A stretch of 64,000 nucleotides of DNA from Anomaloglossus baeobatrachus (GCF_048569485.1 NC_134357.1:335658742-335722741), one strand, 5' to 3'. Shown: positions 51,201-52,171, numbered from the stretch's first letter. Program-made: numbers and translations. The notes: generated by a model from the letters alone, not told the origin.

Positions 51201-52171
51201 TCAATGCATCCATCACCGACCTCAGCTGATGTTCTTCACACAAACAATAGAAGTGACTGCAGAGGAGTAACATGCTGACGCTGCACTAACCCTGGCGTCC
51301 AGGAATTAAGGACATCCTCAGATGGCTGGCGATGCAAGAAACTAGTAAGTATATTTTATTTTTATATTTTATACTTTATTTTTATATAGCGCTAACATAT
51401 TCCGCAGCGCTTCACATACATCAGGAACGCTGTCCCCATTGGGGCTCACAATCTAAATTCCCTATCTGTATGTCTTTGGAGTGTGGGAGGAAACCGGAGT
51501 ACCCGGAAGTATCTGAAACACTGCCTCCAAAGACGGCCATTTCCAAGAGGGGTGATGGACACTGTGTGGCGTGACTGCAGCCCCAGCCTCCTGTGATGTC
51601 ACGTTTGAGACTCCTCTCAAATGAAACGTCACAGGAAGTACAGTAAAAATAAAAAAAAAAAAACATACACCTTCAAGAATTAGATAGATGGGAGACAAGT
51701 GTAGGGATTTGTATAATAAAGATAATTACAATAGTGGTTAGGGGGTAAAGATGGTAAGAAAAACATTTTAAATAAAAAAAAAAAAAAAATTAGACAACGC
51801 TTTGGCTGTCAAGACCTGAGGATGACTAGTTCAACAGCTCTGATTGGGTTATTCAGTCTAGATGTGCAGTGCCACTGATTGCCCACTGCACTGTCATGAC
51901 ATAATGTCCGCTCCACAGCCAATGCCAGACATCAGATCAGCAGCGGAAACTCAGTGCTGGACCCAGGGATGGTGAGTAGGGCGCAGGTTTTTTGTTTTTT
52001 TTTTTTAATAACAAACTGCACGTCCACCACGATTTTCCGAAAGTAGACAACCCCTTTAAACTCATGATTGTCATATATTTATTGTCAATGGTTTAATTGA
52101 TATTTTTTTATGTCACTTTGTTTCAGGAGCATGACATGGATACTAGTGAAACTGGTTTCCAGAGCAGCTAA
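2569..52171 (+). CDS. IFT52: Intraflagellar transport protein 52 (IFT52), C-terminal half, seven exons
   Basis: IFT52 is a core subunit of the IFT-B1 complex, which carries cargo along the axoneme during cilium assembly; its C-terminal region binds IFT46 and neighbouring subunits. Seven exons (2569-2655, 13778-13846, 13954-14108, 14203-14290, 22112-22220, 31998-32143, 52127-52171) keep frame across all six introns, each GT-AG, and give about 232 residues ending at TAA 52169-52171. Peptides diagnostic for the family include GSCHMFNDQYLDKEEN, RVCLQEGDENPRDFTTLFD, LELFDLDENFSSEKSRLAQ, YVRKCGDILGV and FFQVVEFKKLNQ. Vertebrate IFT52 is about 437 residues, so the window starts near residue 205. The N-terminal GIFT domain is outside. 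No damage is seen in any exon. Introns make up almost 99% of the span and are filled by transposons. Confidence 0.96.
2770..3313. repeat. Frog repeat of the 'aaagggaatctgt' family, interrupted
   Basis: The left end 'ttaaggggaatctgttag' and the right end 'gttccctttaaag' form the inverted ends seen also at 9843-13688, 31309-31733 and 55494-55965. The body is diverged. A 215-bp TIR element (3081-3295) sits inside it near the right end. Confidence 0.55.
3081..3295. mobile_element. MITE with long inverted repeats, TAA/TTA flanks
   Basis: The ends 'ggccggagtcacacttgtga' and its near-perfect complement 'agtgtggctccggcc' fold on each other. A second inner pair 'ctcgcgcgagt' lies inward on both sides, so nearly the whole 215 bp is a hairpin. 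The flanks are TAA on the left and TTA on the right, compatible with a TWA target of PIF/Harbinger type. Confidence 0.7.
3322..3562 (+). mobile_element. tRNA-derived SINE
   Basis: A consensus RNA polymerase III B box, GGTTCAAATCC, lies at 3349-3359. It is followed by a body with 'ggtttcctcccacactccaa' and a 3' tail 'ctatataagtgaataaatattatt'. A related copy lies on the minus strand at about 51370-51505, which supports an interspersed SINE rather than a tRNA gene. The A box is degenerate. Confidence 0.65.
3563..3907. other. Intron; possible left end of a TIR element
   Basis: From 3572 the sequence reads TTA then 'gggcaggttcacactacc', which resembles the left ends of the TWA-flanked elements elsewhere. 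No matching right end is obvious, so only a truncated or diverged copy can be suggested. Confidence 0.3.
4983..6335 (+). CDS. DIRS A ORF1, gag-like protein
   Basis: This is the first protein region of the fossil DIRS element, about 450 residues, in the position where the family encodes its gag-like nucleic-acid-binding protein. Near the N-terminus (residues 20-39) it has a CX2C-X12-CX2C motif that is also present in DIRS B and C, so it is probably a zinc-binding site. The middle is Ser/Pro/acidic-rich. Around residues 210-300 comes a conserved block with DHPEFQDILT, CTDPPLVDPPVSRL and IKDPTDRQVEHL-like segments shared by all three copies. The C-terminus is basic and Arg/Ser/Phe-rich (FRSFRNSFG), as expected for RNA binding. 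The start ATG at 4983 precedes the zinc motif directly. Confidence 0.75.
   Translation: MQNSKGTKRAKAHIVYYSACTACHVELPRKHTSSLCESCAPIALQDPPATTAATVSPEPRAPSPPEWAQFLSQSMDKLSQNLVLAMQCRPPHPSGSLDGTQPKDTPMEDPSEVIRAHASPVAGIRKRAHGRVSPAGSPLGAHRSGSPSRSTASEDLEEGECCLYQEDSLVSASPDDQTAIDSLIAAINQTLHVEDPPSTTTDHAVSFKRARKPQKVFADHPEFQDILTKQREKPDKRFGNRKLMESRYPFASPAPKGCTDPPLVDPPVSRLTIKTLLSLPDGSSIKDPTDRQVEHLACSAFEAAGSSLSPSFASVWVAKTISVWAESLNTSLEESQFTHTFTEVTAQIAAAAEYLMQASMDAATCAAFAASNTIAIRRALWLRQWRADSASKKSLTGLPFFPDRLFGKRLDKLISDATGEKSTSLPQLKSRTSFTRRPQSSFRSFRNSFG
6573..8117 (+). CDS. DIRS A reverse transcriptase - RNase H (- MT-like) region
   Basis: The frame reads through a DIRS reverse transcriptase: VPKKDGSVRPILDLKHLNKH, then KDAYLHIPIAPAHQKF, ALPFGLATAPRVFTKVM and the catalytic YLDDLLIKA. 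RNase H follows (LTTDASLLGWGAV, then LRAIFLALRAF, QSDNATAVAYINRQGGT, HIPGVENWAADFLSRQG). The last part (GTPDVDLMASRLNAKVPAF) corresponds to the segment that in DIRS elements is annotated as a putative DNA methyltransferase-like domain. It overlaps the recombinase frame by about 1 kb, a known trait of the family. The exact start of translation is not determined. Confidence 0.85.
   Translation: MGARPCVFRLPHRISDPTPESVLTAGGIIPVPDDEKFGGFYSNLFVVPKKDGSVRPILDLKHLNKHVHVRRFRMESLRSIIASMVEGEFLASIVIKDAYLHIPIAPAHQKFLRFAIQDSHFQFVALPFGLATAPRVFTKVMAVAMSVLHARGVVVLPYLDDLLIKASSFRDCSTSVQITVDNLSRLGWLVNLDKSSPVPSRFITFLGISLDTHRGLILLPQDKAIARAVRCLLRPPSRSIRFSMKVLGRMVAAMEAVPFAQLHLRPLQLALLAAWDKSPFSLDKHLHLTPSVRYALRSSSLSKWRSFLPVNWLVLTTDASLLGWGAVYRHHTAQGRWTPQESSLPINTLELRAIFLALRAFCPLLAGRQIRVQSDNATAVAYINRQGGTRSKAAYLEAHKILSWAESTGSVISAVHIPGVENWAADFLSRQGLSAGEWSLHPDVFLHICTRWGTPDVDLMASRLNAKVPAFIARSHDPQSIGADALVCSWHHFRLPYIFPPLPLLLRVIRKIKA
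7133..9331 (+). CDS. DIRS A tyrosine recombinase ORF
   Basis: The first half of this frame lies over the RT/RNase H frame and is low-complexity (Ser, Pro, Gly and Arg). The C-terminal part is the recombinase: an N-terminal SAM-like segment (YHRTWKIFLSWC, LKGQVSALSIFYQF) and then the catalytic core with the box-II signature HSTRAVCASWAI and the terminal motif WSSLHTFSKHYSVH. The terminal motif carries the nucleophilic tyrosine. In DIRS elements this enzyme inserts the circular DNA copy and leaves no target duplication. Confidence 0.8.
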   Translation: MASESGQIIPGPITIHHLPGHIPGHPSGLDPSPSGQGDRSSGTLPSTSSVSLHSIQHESARQDGGGYGSSTLCSTAPPPTAASPSSGLGQEPLLPGQTSSPDAFSQVRTPVLIPIEVEILSPSELAGPDHGRQPPRLGSSVPAPHCSRTLDAPGVFPTHKHPGTPRDLPRAQSVLPSASGSSDSSPIGQCDSCSLYQSAGGHPQQSGLSRGPQDPQLGRIDGISDISGTHTGGRELGSRLSKSPRPVRRRMVSPPRCVSTHLHSLGHSRRGPNGLKVECKGTRVHSQVTRPAVHRRGCSSLLLAPLPPALHISTSTPAAAGDQEDQSIGSPGDTDSTGLAQARLVRRISTNAHRRTVAHSRHPRLADPRAHFPSELQSPEADGMAIETWVLTRAGFSPAVISTMISAQKPASSRIYHRTWKIFLSWCRETNVQPMPLAIPRILDFLQSGLQAGLALSSLKGQVSALSIFYQFRLAQKPQVKTFLQGVFHLVPRCKRPLDPWDLNLVLDGLQRSPFEPLKESSLALLSWKVTFLVAITSIRQVSELAALSCREPFLIFHQDKVVLRSLPVFLPKVLTPFHLNEDIVLPSFCPHPVHRVERSLRSLDLVRALRYYISRTAPFRKTDSLFVIPEGPKKGQAASKATLSRWIRSAIQEVYRLQLKPIPSGLQAHSTRAVCASWAIRHQASVEQVCKAVTWSSLHTFSKHYSVHTQVSTEPNLGRKILQMAIEHLSQ
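9420..9525. repeat. DIRS A internal complementary region
   Basis: The first half is the complement of the left terminus ('tcccccaatgaggcgtcag' against the left end 'ctgacgcctcattggggga'). The second half is the complement of the right tail ('ttgtgtactcaccgta' against 'tacggtgagtacacaa'). This arrangement restores the full ends during replication in the known DIRS model. Confidence 0.88.
10320..10970. repeat. Degenerate tandem repeat, 145-190 bp period
   Basis: Four copies of a unit containing 'gctgacgtcacaaggt', 'catcccagcgggg' and 'gcatgaattgtattcacc' begin with the gctgac motif near 10337, 10481, 10635 and 10827. The copies have diverged and spacing increases to the right. They lie inside the large foldback element. 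Confidence 0.6.
11450..12660. repeat. Inverted pair of cargo modules (palindrome)
   Basis: The segment 11450-11870 reappears as reverse complement at about 12250-12660. Examples are 'gatggagtcact' against 'gactccatct', 'gaagagttggatacagc' against 'gctgtatccaactcttcc', and 'tacctggctggacac' against 'gtgtccagccaggta'. The spacer of about 380 bp is T- and A-rich. The same module occurs in single copy at other places in the window. Confidence 0.7.
13080..13300. repeat. Minisatellite 'gcatgaaaagaa / gcatgaaaaaaa'
   Basis: A run of about twenty 11- to 13-base units of 'agcatgaaaaga' and 'agcaggaaaaaa' forms the inner right arm of the foldback element. Its complement, in sparser form, lies near 9960-10170. 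The long minus-strand frames rich in Cys and Phe across it are an artefact of the repeat. Confidence 0.75.
13778..13846 (+). CDS. IFT52: IFT52 coding exon 2 of those visible
   Basis: The 69-base exon lies between acceptor 'ttaacag' and donor 'gtgagt' and encodes DVLMQWLTTNDIQLNQIDAE and three more residues. Phase is 0 on both sides. The preceding repeat copy ends only about 90 bases upstream. Confidence 0.95.
13954..14108 (+). CDS. IFT52: IFT52 coding exon 3 of those visible
   Basis: The 155-base exon (acceptor 'ccttccag', donor 'gtatgt') starts ISDYTMIPDTNKL and includes LQEGDENPRDFTTLFDMSIY. It ends in phase 2 with 'AA', which is completed by the A that opens the next exon. Confidence 0.95.
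14203..14290 (+). CDS. IFT52: IFT52 coding exon 4 of those visible
   Basis: The 88-base exon (acceptor 'ttctgcag', donor 'gtaagt') encodes SYKELNVKHETLQLIQPQFE and then APLPALEPA. It ends in phase 0. The intron before it is only 94 bases long. Confidence 0.95.
14418..15232. repeat. Frog repeat and GC-rich sequence in IFT52 intron
   Basis: It begins 'ttaaaggggttatccggc', the left end of a common repeat resembling 'ttaaaggggttgtcc' at 50191. From about 14640 to 15230 the sequence is CpG- and C-rich, with repeated and inverted copies of 'ccagccccgcggatgcccgc', 'cagctgcccgcactgca' and 'gcggggctggcagggagcg'. The several overlapping open frames follow base composition and match no known family. 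Confidence 0.45.
15236..17200. mobile_element. Mosaic TIR-type element with cargo module, right end unclear
   Basis: It starts TAA then 'aggtggtgtcacacacagc', the same terminus type as the element at 22698-31181 (shared words: 'gttacccgatatttacctta', 'tgtgtgacatccagcaac'). Inner hairpins occur at 15650-15840 (two copies of 'gttaattaacccgatgtgta'). The cargo module follows at about 16380-16700. The end is uncertain; 'gtgaatgtagcc' then TAA at about 17199-17213 is one possible right terminus. Confidence 0.45.
17340..18060. repeat. Second cargo-module copy and flank
   Basis: From 17340 the module recurs ('gcagctgtgggctg', 'agagccaggtaaag', 'cacatctaatggatgtgac', 'aataccagcccccagc'). After it comes a tract with 'gattggttg' and 'caaccaatcac' inverted words like those near 34690-34760 and 63250-63330. 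No gene is visible. Confidence 0.5.
18143..18182. repeat. (TA)n microsatellite
   Basis: About 20 TA units directly abut the left end of the Tc1 transposon and continue at its right end (19842-19857). The transposon therefore inserted into the TA array. Confidence 0.9.
18183..19841 (+). mobile_element. Tc1/mariner transposon, nearly complete
   Basis: The 1659-bp element has inverted ends: left 'cagtcagggccagaaatatt', right 'aatatttctggacctaactg'. Both are flanked by TA, the canonical target of the superfamily. It carries one transposase gene. Both TIRs are present and the coding region has only one visible frame break, so it is recent in origin though probably inactive. Confidence 0.93.
18544..19586 (+). 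pseudogene. Tc1 transposase (DD34E), one frameshift
   Basis: The transposase cuts and joins the element ends. The N-terminus (MRSKELSIEVKQNILRLKKK) starts a paired-like helix-turn-helix with REIADMLGVAKSTVGYILRK, then the basic GRPR hinge (RPGRPRMT). The DDE core shows the first Asp in ILWTDETKINLY, the second in QMDNDPKHTA and the Glu in PDLNPIEHAFHLLK. The last two are 34 residues apart, as in Tc1. The frame changes between the RRCAS end (about 19270-19284) and FIVQMDNDP, where one base is missing or two are extra. The last 98 residues read to a stop after FATKY. Otherwise all motifs are intact, giving about 345 residues, the usual family length. Confidence 0.9.
19858..20264. repeat. GT microsatellite and repeat related to the palindrome centre
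   Basis: 'atataaagctgagtgtgtg' followed by about 20 GT units resembles the centre of the palindrome at 35440-35500 ('atataaagctcagtgtatg', then GT units). The rest is anonymous, with (TA)n at 20128-20148 and (CA)n near 20180. Confidence 0.5.
20268..20903. mobile_element. TIR element, TTA target duplication
   Basis: The ends 'ggcccgtttcacacgttagt' and 'actgacgtgtgaaaggggcc' are inverted repeats flanked by TTA at 20265-20267 and 20904-20906. The inner part is GC-rich with further inverted words such as 'cgtgtgctgtgaatcacggc'-like arms. It is non-coding and of PIF/Harbinger-like type by its TWA flanks. Confidence 0.75.
21084..21275. repeat. 30-bp minisatellite, about six copies
   Basis: The unit 'ggcagggggcgtttctggac' plus 'actgaggccg' repeats six times with almost no change; one unit is a base longer. 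The array yields apparent repeat proteins in several frames on both strands. None has a family match, and they are rejected as genes. Confidence 0.9.
21290..22111. other. IFT52 intron, no gene seen
   Basis: Anonymous AT-rich intron between the 30-bp minisatellite and the exon at 22112. No open frame or clear repeat could be supported. Confidence 0.5.
22112..22220 (+). CDS. IFT52: IFT52 coding exon 5 of those visible
   Basis: The 109-base exon follows 'cctcttag' and starts VFPPSFREPPAPALELFDLD. It ends one base into a cysteine codon before donor 'gtgagt'. Confidence 0.95.
23051..24328 (-). repeat. 3' LTR of the Gmr1-like element
   Basis: The 1278-bp repeat lies at the downstream end in element orientation. 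The gag-pol stop codon overlaps its first bases. It contains several short open frames that also occur unchanged in the other LTR. Confidence 0.93.
24324..29372 (-). CDS. Gag-pol polyprotein of the Gmr1-like element
   Basis: A single frame of 1682 residues. Gag occupies about the first 390 residues and ends in one zinc knuckle CHQCNLPGHFKAMC (near 375-390). A protease-like segment with LRDSASEVTLV follows near 430. A long Ser/Gly-rich linker comes next. The integrase starts with an HHCC zinc finger (HLGIAKTKA, CRSCETC, about 820-855). Its DDE core has VDLVGP (~887), TDRGTQF (~946) and NGLCERFN (~980). Reverse transcriptase follows (SPVVLVPKKD, catalytic YLDDIAVF near 1390), then RNase H (QTDASDFGLGAV ~1543, ETDHHPLSW). 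Integrase before reverse transcriptase is the copia-like order known for Gmr1 elements. Gag and pol share one frame, so no frameshift is needed. Long opposite-strand frames over it are shadows. Confidence 0.93.
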   Translation of the reverse strand: MADSTRSKAKGMADAQARDDEEVVHEPSRSSTPENRSAEDIAQPGTAGQDEEELAQGSSTSQMPALRSAMDSEAPGSAAGRRSPRAIPPSLGGSDSLLQMAMALLQAGDRDTYEILMAERRAERQAAREERQAERDYQLQLAQLRPSSATRDLQDTKLPKIRVEDFPVLEKDGDLDSFLTAFERTCLQHHLNKDQWAKYLTPRLRGKALDILGDLPAEADQGYDTIKRALIQQYNLTPESYRKKFRTLQKGPKDSWADHRRALTRAADHWTQGLQLSTGPEILDLFITEQLLWNCPEDLRQFIRDQKPKGSTATAALADDYTNNRAPEARRAATSSTWRGGKMNSATAPPAPRLQGVSPSTPLSRPVAEPRRCHQCNLPGHFKAMCPQRPKAPAPSPSQGPPKVYCVGGGGGRSLDSFQPVTVGQSVTIGLRDSASEVTLVRPEMVSPQDLIPGKTLAVSGIGGIDPALPVANICVDWGAGRGVREVGVTDRIPANVLLGTDLGQITSQFGPAPKAEPSASADVPPDNVNVLSMNDVREEGVNSDISACTDTIDTHAAAAVTGGEGVRDRCDNASTSNQPVSWDLLPSAGISREQGAAGGGPVCGVGATTANVGSPEISQRGSVAAGGEQAGEIGAGPGAEVLPGKISVHGSPTTGVSGSQVGLPEPATWSGTEEEQARPTVAAAVAAVTRSGSAGSQGASRRSDSSSPSDQVAAESGGGQDTGPGVLTEDVTVSSILATSSQGFQAALEADDSLKALKEQAAQPPSDSDPERVVWDQGRLYRATVQQGSPEAWPRDRQLVVPYPFRTELLRIAHEIPMAGHLGIAKTKARLNQHFYWPKMGADVAAYCRSCETCQRVGKAGPRPKAPLVSLPIIDEPFRRVAVDLVGPLAIPSSSGKRFILTVVDYATRYPEAVALSSIRADKVATALLEIFSRVGFPQEMLTDRGTQFMSQLMETLCKQVQVRHLVASPYHPQTNGLCERFNGTLKQMLKMLVDSHGRDWERYLPHLLFAYREVPQASTGFSPFELLYGRRVRGPLALVKEAWEGDLATPGVSVIEYVMRFRDKMQALTQLVHDNMAQAQADQKRWYDQNACERTYQVGQEVWVLVPVPQDKLQAAWEGPYLVYQQLNPVTYLVTLDPARGRRKPFHVNMMKAHHEREACALPVCNLPEEGEAETLLDMLAQVRAGGSIEDVEVGHQLLEDQRSQLWATLHPFRGLFTNQPGRTDLAVHHVDTGDHPPIRRSAYRVSLEVQQHMRQEIDEMLELGVIQASNSAWASPVVLVPKKDRTTRFCVDYRGLNAVTVADAYPMPRIDDLLDQLAGAQYLTIMDLSRGYWQIPLTRKARERSAFITPFGLYESTVMPFGMRNAPATFQRMVNTLLKGLEGYAAAYLDDIAVFSPTWEDHLEHLAQVLRRIHRAGLTIKPGKCQLAMSEVQYLGHRVGGGTLKPEPEKVEAIASWPTPRTKKQVMSFLGTAGYYRRFVPRYSSLAKPLTDLTKKKLPSAVDWTVDCETAFRALKDALSSPPVLQAADFTRPFVVQTDASDFGLGAVLSQVDSASQEHPVLYLSRKLLPREVAYSTMEKECLAIVWALQRLQPYLYGRHFIVETDHHPLSWLHTVSGTNGRLLRWSLALQQYNFTIRHKRGRDHGNADGLSRQGEVADGRTGEHRSVLPPSALKRGEV
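29576..30853 (-). repeat. 5' LTR of the Gmr1-like element (promoter-bearing)
   Basis: The copy is identical in length to the other LTR. In LTR elements this copy drives transcription. No TATA box was assigned with confidence, although AT-rich 'tatatattccgcccg'-like words occur near its middle on the minus strand. Confidence 0.9.
31309..31733. repeat. Uninterrupted frog repeat ('aaagggcatctgtcacc' family)
   Basis: The 425-bp unit runs from 'ttaaagggcatctgtcacc' to 'gctgacagattccctttaa', with short inverted ends. It aligns along its length with the split copy at 9843-13688. It therefore shows the empty target site of the 3.4-kb insertion there. Confidence 0.8.
31998..32143 (+). CDS. IFT52: IFT52 coding exon 6 of those visible
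   Basis: The 146-base exon follows 'cgtgcag', completes the cysteine codon and encodes TEDDLEFYVRKCGDILGV through VVEFKKLNQ. The donor is 'gtagaa', a weaker 5' splice site than the others. This region belongs to the C-terminal IFT46-binding part in the known family. Confidence 0.95.
32144..32489. other. IFT52 intron, no feature seen
   Basis: Anonymous intron between exon 6 and the palindromic element, with a short (TA)n at about 32480. The apparent coding frame running on from the exon into this stretch is intron read-through. Confidence 0.6.
32737..33330. repeat. 16-bp minisatellite with higher-order structure, left arm
   Basis: About 37 units of 'gtctgtctctttccag' occur with variants ending in ggt, ggc or cg. 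Blocks recur in the same order: several 'ccaggt', one 'tgctcat', four 'ccaggg', then a run of 'ccacg'. This cycle occurs twice, so the array grew by duplicating a block of about 240 bp. The right arm (35770-35990) has only about 13 units. Confidence 0.85.
33509..35298. mobile_element. 1.8-kb TIR element with cargo module, TAA target duplication
   Basis: The ends 'ggcccccttcacacgtccgt' and 'acggacgtgtgaagggggcc' are flanked by TAA at 33506-33508 and 35299-35301. The other arm of the palindrome reads 'actgtaaagcg' with a single TAA, the empty site. Inside lie a 'tctctctgtc' tract, mirrored words 'gcgctgcacggcattcacac' (left) and its complement (34838-34862), and the cargo module at about 34300-34640. 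No transposase is encoded. Confidence 0.85.
36227..36402. repeat. (TA)n microsatellite and short unique stretch
   Basis: A TA/TG array at about 36226-36275 abuts the outer end of the palindrome. The rest up to the Tc1 end is anonymous. Confidence 0.7.
36891..38393 (+). CDS. DIRS B ORF1, gag-like protein
   Basis: The 500-residue frame has the four-cysteine motif ACAACTTPLP...HCMHC near residues 30-50 with the same CX2C-X12-CX2C spacing as DIRS A and C. The middle is acidic and Ser/Pro-rich. The conserved block FRFRFPKRTPSMFLDHSDF, then WAQCPKVDPPISRL and DGASLKDATDRQMEL, follows from about residue 225. Hydrophobic Ala-rich helices come after, and a basic tail (RSRPKQTTGG) ends the protein. 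The gag role is inferred from position and the shared blocks. Confidence 0.8.
   Translation: MLLREDNSMAPTKGRGAKTQAYYVACAACTTPLPAGSTDPHCMHCSAPVALTQPEPLLGGAQGEPPANTVQVTGTEFAKLSETMAKILEALQSRPVSQHRDSVDSLFPGPPQLDQQCPPGVSHGSQAEGSDTDPSPRPTKRARLDFPSTSSYCSGSQRGESLVDDAEVADQDSDPEAALNLDTPDGDAIVNDLIASINRMLDISPSAPPAEESASQQEKFRFRFPKRTPSMFLDHSDFREAVQNHHACPDKRFSKRLKDTRYPFPPDVVKGWAQCPKVDPPISRLAARSILAVEDGASLKDATDRQMELWLKSIYEAIGASFAPAFAAVWALQAISAGQAQIDAATRTSAPQVASITTQTSAFASYAINAVLDSASRTAVAAANSVVLRRALWLREWKADSVSKKRLTSLPISGERLFGERLDEIIKQSKGKDTSLPQPKPNIPQQRKGQSRFRSFRGAGRSQFSSSKRPQKDQRNSDAWRSKSRPKQTTGGAATKAASS
38143..40290 (+). CDS. DIRS B reverse transcriptase - RNase H - MT-like region
   Basis: The clearest RT in the window. 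It has VVPKKDGSFRPVLDLKLLNK, DIKDAYLHVPIAPEHQRF, ALPFGLATAPRVFTKVMA and catalytic YLDDLLIKAP. RNase H motifs are VTTDASLSGWGAVF, LEIRAVYLALKAF, IQSDNSTAVAYINHQGGT and HIPGVENWEADYLSRQG. The end, PDVDLMASRHNNKVPAF through VAPDWPRRSWYPDLW, is the putative methyltransferase-like segment of DIRS elements. The frame overlaps the end of ORF1 and almost wholly overlaps the recombinase frame. Confidence 0.88.
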   Translation: MASVWMKSSNNPRERIHPYPSPNRTYPNRGRGSRGFGPFGARAGPNSPRPKGLRKIKGTLMHGGLSHVLNRPPEVPLPKRLPHDCRHPHSASSVGGRLSRFCDTWLPRVKDRWVRDILSHGYKIEFPSRPPTRFFRSSPPPERAEALLQALGILKAEGVVVPVPLQQQGHGFYSNLFVVPKKDGSFRPVLDLKLLNKHVKTRRFRMESLRSVIASMSQGGFLASIDIKDAYLHVPIAPEHQRFLRFAIGNEHLQFVALPFGLATAPRVFTKVMATVVAVLHSQGHSVIPYLDDLLIKAPSLEACQHSLDATLETLQSFGWIINFSKSNLTPAQPLTYLGMEFHTLSAIVKLPLIKQRSLQTGVQSLLQGRSHTLRRLMHFLGKMVAAMEAVPFAQFHLRPLQWDILRKWDRKPTSLDRNVSLSQATKASLRWWLLPTSLSKGKSFLPPSWEVVTTDASLSGWGAVFLHHRAQGTWTQQESSLQINVLEIRAVYLALKAFQQWLEGKQIRIQSDNSTAVAYINHQGGTRSRQAFQEVRRILLWVEATASTISAVHIPGVENWEADYLSRQGMDAGEWSLHPDVFQEICCRWGVPDVDLMASRHNNKVPAFMARSQDPRALAADALVQDWSQFQLPYVFPPLALLPRVLRKIRADCRRVILVAPDWPRRSWYPDLWHLTVGQPWALPDRPDLLSQGPFFHLNSAALNLTVWPLIPGS
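38445..41310 (+). CDS. DIRS B tyrosine recombinase region
   Basis: This frame is open through the whole RT/RNase H part in another register and encodes a Ser/Gly/Arg/Pro-rich stretch. The recombinase proper begins near 40330 (SAKIYHRTWKIFLSWCSAQ). It continues with LKGQVSALSVFIQKRLARL, VAVTSLRRVSELAALSC, FHQDKVVLRPVPEFLPKVVS and the box-II HSTRAV. The span given covers the recognisable domain to its expected end. About one break is present in the element; its position is not detailed here. Confidence 0.8.
41370..41480. repeat. DIRS B internal complementary region
   Basis: The words 'tctcccaatagagcgacaaa' (complement of the left end) and 'gtttacttaccgtaaatt' (complement of the right tail) are joined here, as DIRS elements require. 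Confidence 0.88.
41950..42812 (-). pseudogene. Tc1 transposase remnant
   Basis: On the minus strand the reading starts near 42810 with MGSSKQLSNDLKTKI, a Tc1-type N-terminus. It continues through KPRKISERQR-like sequence, then GGGSIMLWGCVANAGTGNLV and IFQQDNDPKHRSKSTQAFM, which carries the second catalytic Asp. No frame stays open for more than about 82 codons, so several stops or frameshifts have accumulated. It is older than the Tc1 at 18183-19841 and not closely related to it. Confidence 0.8.
43279..43760. mobile_element. TIR element, TAA target duplication
   Basis: The ends 'ggtctaagacacacggc' and 'gtgtggccccggcc' are flanked by TAA at 43276-43278 and 43761-43763. Inner inverted pairs include 'gagtggaatg' with 'cattccactc' and 'gccgagtgtcatgcga' with 'tcgcatgacactcggc'. 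The element is non-coding. Confidence 0.7.
43764..44333. other. IFT52 intron, no feature seen
   Basis: Anonymous sequence between the TIR element and DIRS C. No repeat ends or coding frames could be supported. Confidence 0.5.
45323..46763 (+). pseudogene. DIRS C ORF1, gag-like region
   Basis: The N-terminal part carries the four-cysteine motif VCTACKLVLP...HCDAC with CX2C-X12-CX2C spacing. The conserved middle block (PKRTKSVFFNHSSF, CPDKRFPKRGSDDRFPFPPE, WAHSPKVDPP) and the later DGTSLKDSTDRQVDLL and basic tail (RSRFRSFRSS) are recognisable. The region as a whole is broken. The role is inferred from homology to the same region of DIRS A and B. Confidence 0.75.
46351..48663 (+). CDS. DIRS C reverse transcriptase - RNase H - MT-like region
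   Basis: RT motifs: LVPKKDGSFRPILDLKLLNK, DIRDAYLHVPIAVSHQRW, AFPFGLATAPRVFTKVMAA and catalytic YLDDLLVKAS. RNase H: LTTDASLSGWGAVCLHH, LETRAVLLALLAF, QSDNATAVAYINHQGGT, HIPSVESWEADYLSRQ. It is followed by the methyltransferase-like PDVDLMASRHNNKVPIYV and APDWPRQAWYPDLL. The first part of the frame lies over the end of ORF1. Confidence 0.87.
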   Translation: MPCLPCWRLLTALRWLRLIPSLSAGSCGFESGRQMLLQRSTLLGSLLLGPGYSVNNWMKLLRKLLAGRVLPCHKPKPGNLSRVGTSRGFVPFVPPTGRPLSPRPRPLTQPRTKNPTGAQRRVHRRPQELLPLRQPPLDYLSAPATSLVGGRLSHFGDAWFQHISDQWVWDVISHGYRIEFSSSPPNRFFLSTPPCSKAAAAFSQAVASLQANGVIVPVPARERFRGFCSNLFLVPKKDGSFRPILDLKLLNKHVQVRHFRMESLRSVIASMTQGDFLASIDIRDAYLHVPIAVSHQRWLRFAIGEEHFQFVAFPFGLATAPRVFTKVMAAVIAVLHLQGLVVIPYLDDLLVKASSSADCQWSVSLTLATLAQFGWLVNLPKSTLTPTQRLTYLGMQFETLPVLVKLPLIKQQSLQLAVRSLLRPRRYSIRHLMQVLGQMVASMEAVPFAQFHLRPLQLDILRYWDKRPSSLHRLVALSPQTRSSLQWWLRPLSLSQGRSFLAPSWVVLTTDASLSGWGAVCLHHRAQGTWTPSESALSINVLETRAVLLALLAFHHLLAGKHIRVQSDNATAVAYINHQGGTRSRLTMLEVQRILQWTEDSKSTISAVHIPSVESWEADYLSRQTVDSGEWSLHPAVFQSICRKWGTPDVDLMASRHNNKVPIYVARSHDPQAFAADALVQDWSQFRLSYVFPPLALLPRVLCKIRMEGRRVILIAPDWPRQAWYPDLLHLSVEVPWHLPDRPDLLSQGPFFRQNSAALRLTAWLLSPGS
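46824..49682 (+). CDS. DIRS C tyrosine recombinase region
   Basis: As in A and B, this register is open over most of RT/RNase H with a Ser/Gly/Pro/Arg-rich translation. The recombinase domain starts near 48690: SAKIYHRTWKIFLSWCRSS, LKGQVSALSVLFQRRIARLA, VAITSLRRVSDLAALS, FHQDKVVLRPTPDFLPK. It ends with HSTRAVSASWAFRHQATAQQ and WTSLHTFSKHYQVHAHAS, so the box-II His and Arg and the terminal tyrosine are in place. Its enzyme domain looks complete in one frame. Confidence 0.82.
49740..49855. repeat. DIRS C internal complementary region
   Basis: The words 'tctcccataggaacgataaa' (complement of the left end) and 'gtttacttaccgtaaatt' (complement of the right tail) are fused here. Confidence 0.87.
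50687..51091. mobile_element. TIR element, TTA target duplication
   Basis: The ends 'gggctcttttccatctg' and 'gtagaaaatagccc' are flanked by TTA at 50684-50686 and 51092-51094. An inner pair 'gtgcgagtgcgatcc' with 'ggattgcactcgcac'-like arms gives strong hairpins. Non-coding. Confidence 0.7.
51370..51505 (-). mobile_element. SINE fragment, same family as 3322-3562
   Basis: On the minus strand the words 'ggtttcctcccacactccaa', 'gattgtgagccccaatgggg' and 'agcgctgcggaatatgttag' match the plus-strand SINE at 3322-3562. The B-box end is missing, so this is a 3' fragment. Confidence 0.65.
52127..52171 (+). CDS. IFT52: IFT52 last coding exon
   Basis: After acceptor 'ttgtttcag' the exon encodes EHDMDTSETGFQSS and the stop TAA, matching the known IFT52 C-terminus in pattern (EHDIDTSE...). 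The 20-kb intron before it contains a palindrome, two DIRS elements and a Tc1 element. Confidence 0.95.
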   Translation, partial: EHDMDTSETGFQSS